Positions 60,720 through 64,000 of a DNA stretch of 64,000 bases are shown here, piece after piece. A program made the translations under genes and the position numbers. Source of the stretch: Paenibacillus sp. Root52 (GTDB taxonomy: Bacteria > Bacillota > Bacilli > Paenibacillales > Paenibacillaceae). Location: the NCBI RefSeq assembly GCF_001426865.1, contig NZ_LMFO01000029.1, positions 186,001 to 250,000 on the forward strand. The letters are read 5' to 3'. The notes under the pieces were generated by a model, which ran no database searches, was not told the DNA's origin, and saw only the letters and a program-made list of their open reading frames with translations. How positions within the stretch are numbered: the first letter of the stretch is position 1; each line of letters opens with the position of its first letter.

Positions 60720-61736
60720 TTGGCAAAGGCAAGCAATCAGGGACTAAGCGGAAGACAAAAAGCAGCAATTTTGCTCATCACACTTGGTCCAGAGGTATCG
60801 GCACAAATCTTCAAACATCTTCGTGATGAGGAAATAGAACAACTGACGTTGGAAATTGCCAATGTTCGTAAAGTGGATGCCGCGGAAAAAGACATGATTA
60901 TGGCTGAATTTCACCAGATCTGCCTTGCTCAGGAATACATTTCTCAAGGCGGTATCACCTATGCAAGAGAGATTCTCGAGAAGGCACTGGGATCCTCCAA
61001 AGCTCTTGAAGTCATTAATCGCTTAACGGCTACACTGCAAGTTAGACCATTCGACTTTGCTCGCAAAGCGGATCCGAATCAAATTTTGAACTTTATTCAA
61101 AATGAGAGCCCACAAACCATTGCTTTGGTGCTGTCCTATCTGCAATTTGAGCAAGCTGCAGCAATCCTTTCCTCTTTACCGCAGGAAAAGCAAGCTGATG
61201 TGGCGAGAAGAGTTGCGGTCATGGATAGTACTTCTCCGGAAGTTATCGCTCAAGTGGAACGGGTATTGGAGCAAAAATTGTCTTCAACCGTTACACAGGA
61301 TTACACAAATGCTGGTGGTATCGAGTCGATCGTACAGATTTTGAACGGTGTAGACCGTGGTACAGAGCGTACGATTTTGGATTCACTCGAAATACAAGAT
61401 CCAGAGCTTGCCGAAGAGATCAAAAAGCGGATGTTTGTCTTCGAGGATATCGTCAACGTCGACGACCGTTCAATTCAACGAATTATTCGAGATATCGACA
61501 ACGCAGATCTGCAGTTGGCACTCAAAGTTGCCAGCGAGGAAGTACGCGATGCGGTGTTCCGGAATATGTCGAAACGGATGTCCGAAACGTTCAAGGAAGA
61601 GATGGAATTTATGGGGCCTGTTCGATTGCGTGATGTGGAGGAAGCACAGACTCGTATCGTAGGTACAATCCGTAGGTTGGAAGAAGCTGGTGAGATCATT
61701 ATCGCTCGTGGTGGAGGAGATGATATCATTGTCTAA
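60720..61736 (+). CDS. fliG: Flagellar motor switch protein FliG
   Basis: This 338-residue C-ring protein couples to the stator to make torque and set direction. GLSGRQKAAILLITLGPEVSAQ lies at the N-terminus, then the middle armadillo segment (NESPQTIALVLSYL) and the C-terminal torque helix with MSKRMSETFKEEMEFMG. I chose the TTG at 60720 because gaggtg ends 6 bases before; a GTG at 60711 overlaps that site. It overlaps fliH. Confidence 0.97.
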   Translation: MAKASNQGLSGRQKAAILLITLGPEVSAQIFKHLRDEEIEQLTLEIANVRKVDAAEKDMIMAEFHQICLAQEYISQGGITYAREILEKALGSSKALEVINRLTATLQVRPFDFARKADPNQILNFIQNESPQTIALVLSYLQFEQAAAILSSLPQEKQADVARRVAVMDSTSPEVIAQVERVLEQKLSSTVTQDYTNAGGIESIVQILNGVDRGTERTILDSLEIQDPELAEEIKKRMFVFEDIVNVDDRSIQRIIRDIDNADLQLALKVASEEVRDAVFRNMSKRMSETFKEEMEFMGPVRLRDVEEAQTRIVGTIRRLEEAGEIIIARGGGDDIIV

Positions 61737-62583
61737 TTTGATTAAATCTTTCCAGTATGTTCCGGTAGATGACCGCAAACGACTAGAGAATCATCATCAC
61801 TATGGAGATTCAGAAGCGGAATTCGAAGTGGAACGAGATGAAAGTGCTGAGGCAGAACAACTGCAAGCACGTGTAGACGAGGAGTCACAACGACTCACTG
61901 CAGAGATGCTGGAGGATGCGAAGGAGTTTGCAGAAAAGCAGGTGCGCGAAGCTTCTGAGGAGGCGGAACGTTTGCTTCAAGAAGCCCGTGAGCAGATTGA
62001 TAGTTGGTGGCAGGAACAACGCATGCAGGATGAACATCTTACTGAAGCGATGCGATCACAAGGCTTTCAGCAAGGGTTTGAAGAAGGCAAAGTACAGGCT
62101 GAACTGGATCTCCAAGTGCAGATCGAAGAGATGATGAGAGAAGCTCGTGAAGTTCTTGAAGAGGCTTATGTTGCTAAAGATCAGATTATTCAAGAAGCAG
62201 AACCATTTTTGGTTGATCTAGCTTGCGGTATTGCTGAGAAGGTAATTGATATGCAACTTACTGTGGAGCCAGAACAAATGCTTGAATTAATTCGTCAAAA
62301 TCTGTCGCGTAAACGGGAACAAGGAATGATCACGTTATGTGTAGCACCAGATCAGTTTTCTTTTGTGCAAGCAGCACGGGAAGAGCTATCGCTCGCAATT
62401 GACTCGCAAGCTGAACTGCAGATCTTGCCTGATGCAACCGTCAAAGATAAGGGATGTGTCATCCGTTCTTCCTTCGGTAGTGTGGATGCCCGTATTGATA
62501 CACAACTGACTGAGATTAAAAAGGAACTGATCCGTTTAGCACTTGAGGATGAGGGGCGAAAAAATCAACATGAAGGTTCTTAG
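61729..62583 (+). CDS. fliH: Flagellar assembly protein FliH
   Basis: This protein of about 284 residues is the peripheral stalk and regulator of the FliI ATPase. Residues 20-110 are highly acidic and coiled-coil-like (AEAEQLQARVDEESQ), with a FliH-type C-terminal domain from about 150 (EPFLVDLACGIAEKVIDMQL). I chose TTG 61729 since the ATG at 61720 touches the ggaggag site. It overlaps fliG by 8 bases and fliI by 14. Start uncertainty is about three codons. Confidence 0.92.
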   Translation: MSNLIKSFQYVPVDDRKRLENHHHYGDSEAEFEVERDESAEAEQLQARVDEESQRLTAEMLEDAKEFAEKQVREASEEAERLLQEAREQIDSWWQEQRMQDEHLTEAMRSQGFQQGFEEGKVQAELDLQVQIEEMMREAREVLEEAYVAKDQIIQEAEPFLVDLACGIAEKVIDMQLTVEPEQMLELIRQNLSRKREQGMITLCVAPDQFSFVQAAREELSLAIDSQAELQILPDATVKDKGCVIRSSFGSVDARIDTQLTEIKKELIRLALEDEGRKNQHEGS

Positions 62584-63889
62584 TTCACAGCGTTATATGG
62601 AACATTTAAAAGGTTTTGACCCTGTCCGGGTTAACGGAAAAGTGACTCAGGTTATCGGATTAATGGTTGAATCTGAGGGGCCAGATGCAAGCATCGGTGA
62701 TGTTTGTTACATCTACCCTGGAAAATCAGCTAAGCCGCTTCAGGCAGAGGTTGTTGGCTTCAGAGATAACAAAGTACTGTTAATGCCTTTAGGAGAATTG
62801 CAGTCGATTGGGCCAGGTTGTGATGTTGTAGGAACAGGCAAACCGCTTGGCGTACAAGTGGGTTCTGAGCTGCTTGGCAAAGTGCTTGATGGCTTGGGAC
62901 AGCCGCTCGATGGTTCACTTCTACCGTCAAGAATGCCTACGTATTCCACCTCGAATACACCCGTCAATCCGATGGATCGACCGAGAGTACTGGAGACAAT
63001 GGGAGTAGTCGTTCGTGCCATTGATGGACTGCTAACCGTTGGTAAAGGTCAGCGGGTCGGGATTTTTGCAGGATCTGGTGTCGGTAAGAGTACATTAATG
63101 GGTATGATTGCTCGGAATACAGCTGCTGACGTGAATGTAATTGCGCTTGTAGGTGAACGGGGACGTGAGGTTCGAGACTTTATCGAACGGGATCTAGGGC
63201 CAGAAGGATTAGAACGATCTGTCGTGATTGTAGCGACTTCCGATCAACCTGCCCTAATTCGGATTAAGGGAGCGGTCATTGCGACGACGATAGCAGAGTA
63301 TTTCAGAGATAGAGGTATGAATGTCATGCTGATGATGGACTCTGTGACACGCTATGCAATGGCACAAAGGGAAGTGGGACTCGCTGTTGGTGAACCTCCT
63401 GCAATGAGAGGGTATACACCTTCTGTATTTGCTAGTCTTCCTAAATTGCTAGAGAGAGCAGGAACTGGTCCAACAGGTTCAATTACCGCCTTCTACACGG
63501 TTCTTGTTGACGGTGATGATATGAATGAACCGATTGCGGATGCAGTAAGGGGTATTCTGGATGGTCACATCGTTCTGAATCGTGCCATTGCGAACAAAGG
63601 CCACTTCCCAGCAATAGATGTACTTGCGAGCATCAGCCGTGTTATGAAGGATATTGCACCTCAAGAGCAGATCGAAGCGACAAATAATATGAAGCGATTA
63701 ATGGCTGTTTATAAAGAATCCGAAGACTTGATTAACATTGGAGCATATCAGAGAGGTTCCAATGCTGCGATCGACGAGTCGATGGATCAGATTGATAACA
63801 TTTGGAATTTTACCAAACAAAAAGTAGATGAAAAAGTGACACTGAGTGAAGTACAGGAACGTTTGATTCTTGAGTTTGCAAGGAGATGA
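62570..63889 (+). CDS. fliI: Flagellum-specific export ATPase FliI
   Basis: This 439-residue ATPase energises type III export of rod, hook and filament proteins. Walker A GIFAGSGVGKST, VIALVGERGREVRDFIE and VLMMDSVTRYAMAQREVGLAVGEPP-like segments (here MLMMDSVTRYAMAQ) are present, related to F1-beta. I use the ATG at 62570, 13 bases after gagggg. It overlaps fliH by 14 bases. Confidence 0.97.
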   Translation: MKVLSSQRYMEHLKGFDPVRVNGKVTQVIGLMVESEGPDASIGDVCYIYPGKSAKPLQAEVVGFRDNKVLLMPLGELQSIGPGCDVVGTGKPLGVQVGSELLGKVLDGLGQPLDGSLLPSRMPTYSTSNTPVNPMDRPRVLETMGVVVRAIDGLLTVGKGQRVGIFAGSGVGKSTLMGMIARNTAADVNVIALVGERGREVRDFIERDLGPEGLERSVVIVATSDQPALIRIKGAVIATTIAEYFRDRGMNVMLMMDSVTRYAMAQREVGLAVGEPPAMRGYTPSVFASLPKLLERAGTGPTGSITAFYTVLVDGDDMNEPIADAVRGILDGHIVLNRAIANKGHFPAIDVLASISRVMKDIAPQEQIEATNNMKRLMAVYKESEDLINIGAYQRGSNAAIDESMDQIDNIWNFTKQKVDEKVTLSEVQERLILEFARR

Positions 63890-63900
63890 ATGAGTAAGCG

Positions 63901-64000
63901 ATGAAATTTCGATATCATTTCCAGAAGGTTTGTGACTTGAAGAGCAATGAGAAAACACAAGCGGAGTGGATGTTATCCACAGCCATCGGTAAACTTCAGA
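63901..64000 (+). CDS. fliJ: Flagellar export chaperone FliJ, 5' part (cut by window edge)
   Basis: The frame starts MKFRYHFQKVCDLKSNEKTQ and continues open to the end of the window (33 residues seen). The start KFRYxFQKVxxLK is typical of Firmicute FliJ, a coiled-coil escort in the export ATPase complex. It sits 11 bases after fliI, as expected. The remainder lies outside the window. Confidence 0.88.
   Translation, partial: MKFRYHFQKVCDLKSNEKTQAEWMLSTAIGKLQ

Noticed and set aside
1..64000. CRISPR arrays, tRNA or rRNA genes, complete transposase genes, prophage
   Set aside because: I looked for regularly spaced repeats, cloverleaf-like sequences, conserved rRNA stretches and transposase or integrase motifs and saw none.

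Overview
The window is a chromosomal segment of a low-to-moderate GC, endospore-forming, flagellated Firmicute, most likely Paenibacillus. The evidence is the gene order (rsmD-coaD-ylbJ-ylbL-tmcAL, yceD-rpmF-fapR-plsX-fab genes-rnc-smc-ftsY, ylxM-ffh-rpsP-khpA-rimM-trmD, rplS-lepB-rbgA-rnhB-ylqGH, sucCD-dprA-topA-trmFO-hslVU-flgBC-fliEFGHIJ). This follows the Bacillus subtilis ylbH-to-fli arc with Paenibacillus-like insertions. Strong AGGAGG-type ribosome binding sites, GTG/TTG starts and a sporulation membrane protein (YlbJ) agree with this.

Layout. 1-6.1 kb is an accessory block: two small paralogous membrane proteins, a degenerate ABC-ATPase fused to a LytTR DNA-binding domain, a two-gene ABC-2 exporter, and a SecA-like ATPase without the usual C-terminal tail. 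6.05-6.21 kb carries a minus-strand structured small RNA that I believe is the sporulation RNA CsfG. 6.4-12.3 kb is rsmD, coaD, ylbJ, ylbL and tmcAL, interrupted by about 1 kb of gene-free, repeat-like DNA. 12.5-14.1 kb is flavohaemoglobin hmp behind a Crp/Fnr-type box. 14.3-28.5 kb is the ribosomal/fatty-acid synthesis cluster under a FapR operator, then rnc, smc, ftsY and a haemolysin-III protein. 28.6-32.7 kb is the SRP/ribosome-maturation cluster. 32.9-34.5 kb is an inserted polysaccharide deacetylase plus a small exported protein. 34.6-41.2 kb is rplS, lepB, rbgA, rnhB, a FliK-like/FlhB-C-like pair and yraN. 41.3-47.3 kb is accessory: a 53-codon peptide gene with a lasso-peptide-like leader, a secreted repeat protein, a nitroreductase, comM, and the divergent ohr/ohrR pair. 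47.5-56.7 kb is sucCD, dprA, topA, trmFO, hslVU. 57.7-64 kb is the start of the large flagellar operon, running off the right edge inside fliJ.

How the genes work together. The FapR box lies at the start of the fapR-plsX-fabHDG-acpP-fabF run, so malonyl-CoA-sensitive control of lipid synthesis is predicted. ohr/ohrR forms a peroxide-sensing switch with a matching operator. The hmp promoter has its Crp/Fnr-like palindrome centred at about -41.5, a class II activator position. A cre-like site overlaps the predicted sucC promoter.

Most interesting items: the predicted CsfG RNA with a SigF/SigG-like promoter, the orphan RiPP-like peptide gene whose promoter spacer is a 19-bp palindrome, the pseudo-ATPase/LytTR regulator next to an ABC exporter, two MITE-like inverted-repeat elements, and the FliK/FlhB-like YlqG-YlqH pair outside the flagellar operon. 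All functional names are from reading the sequence and recalling families; no search was run.
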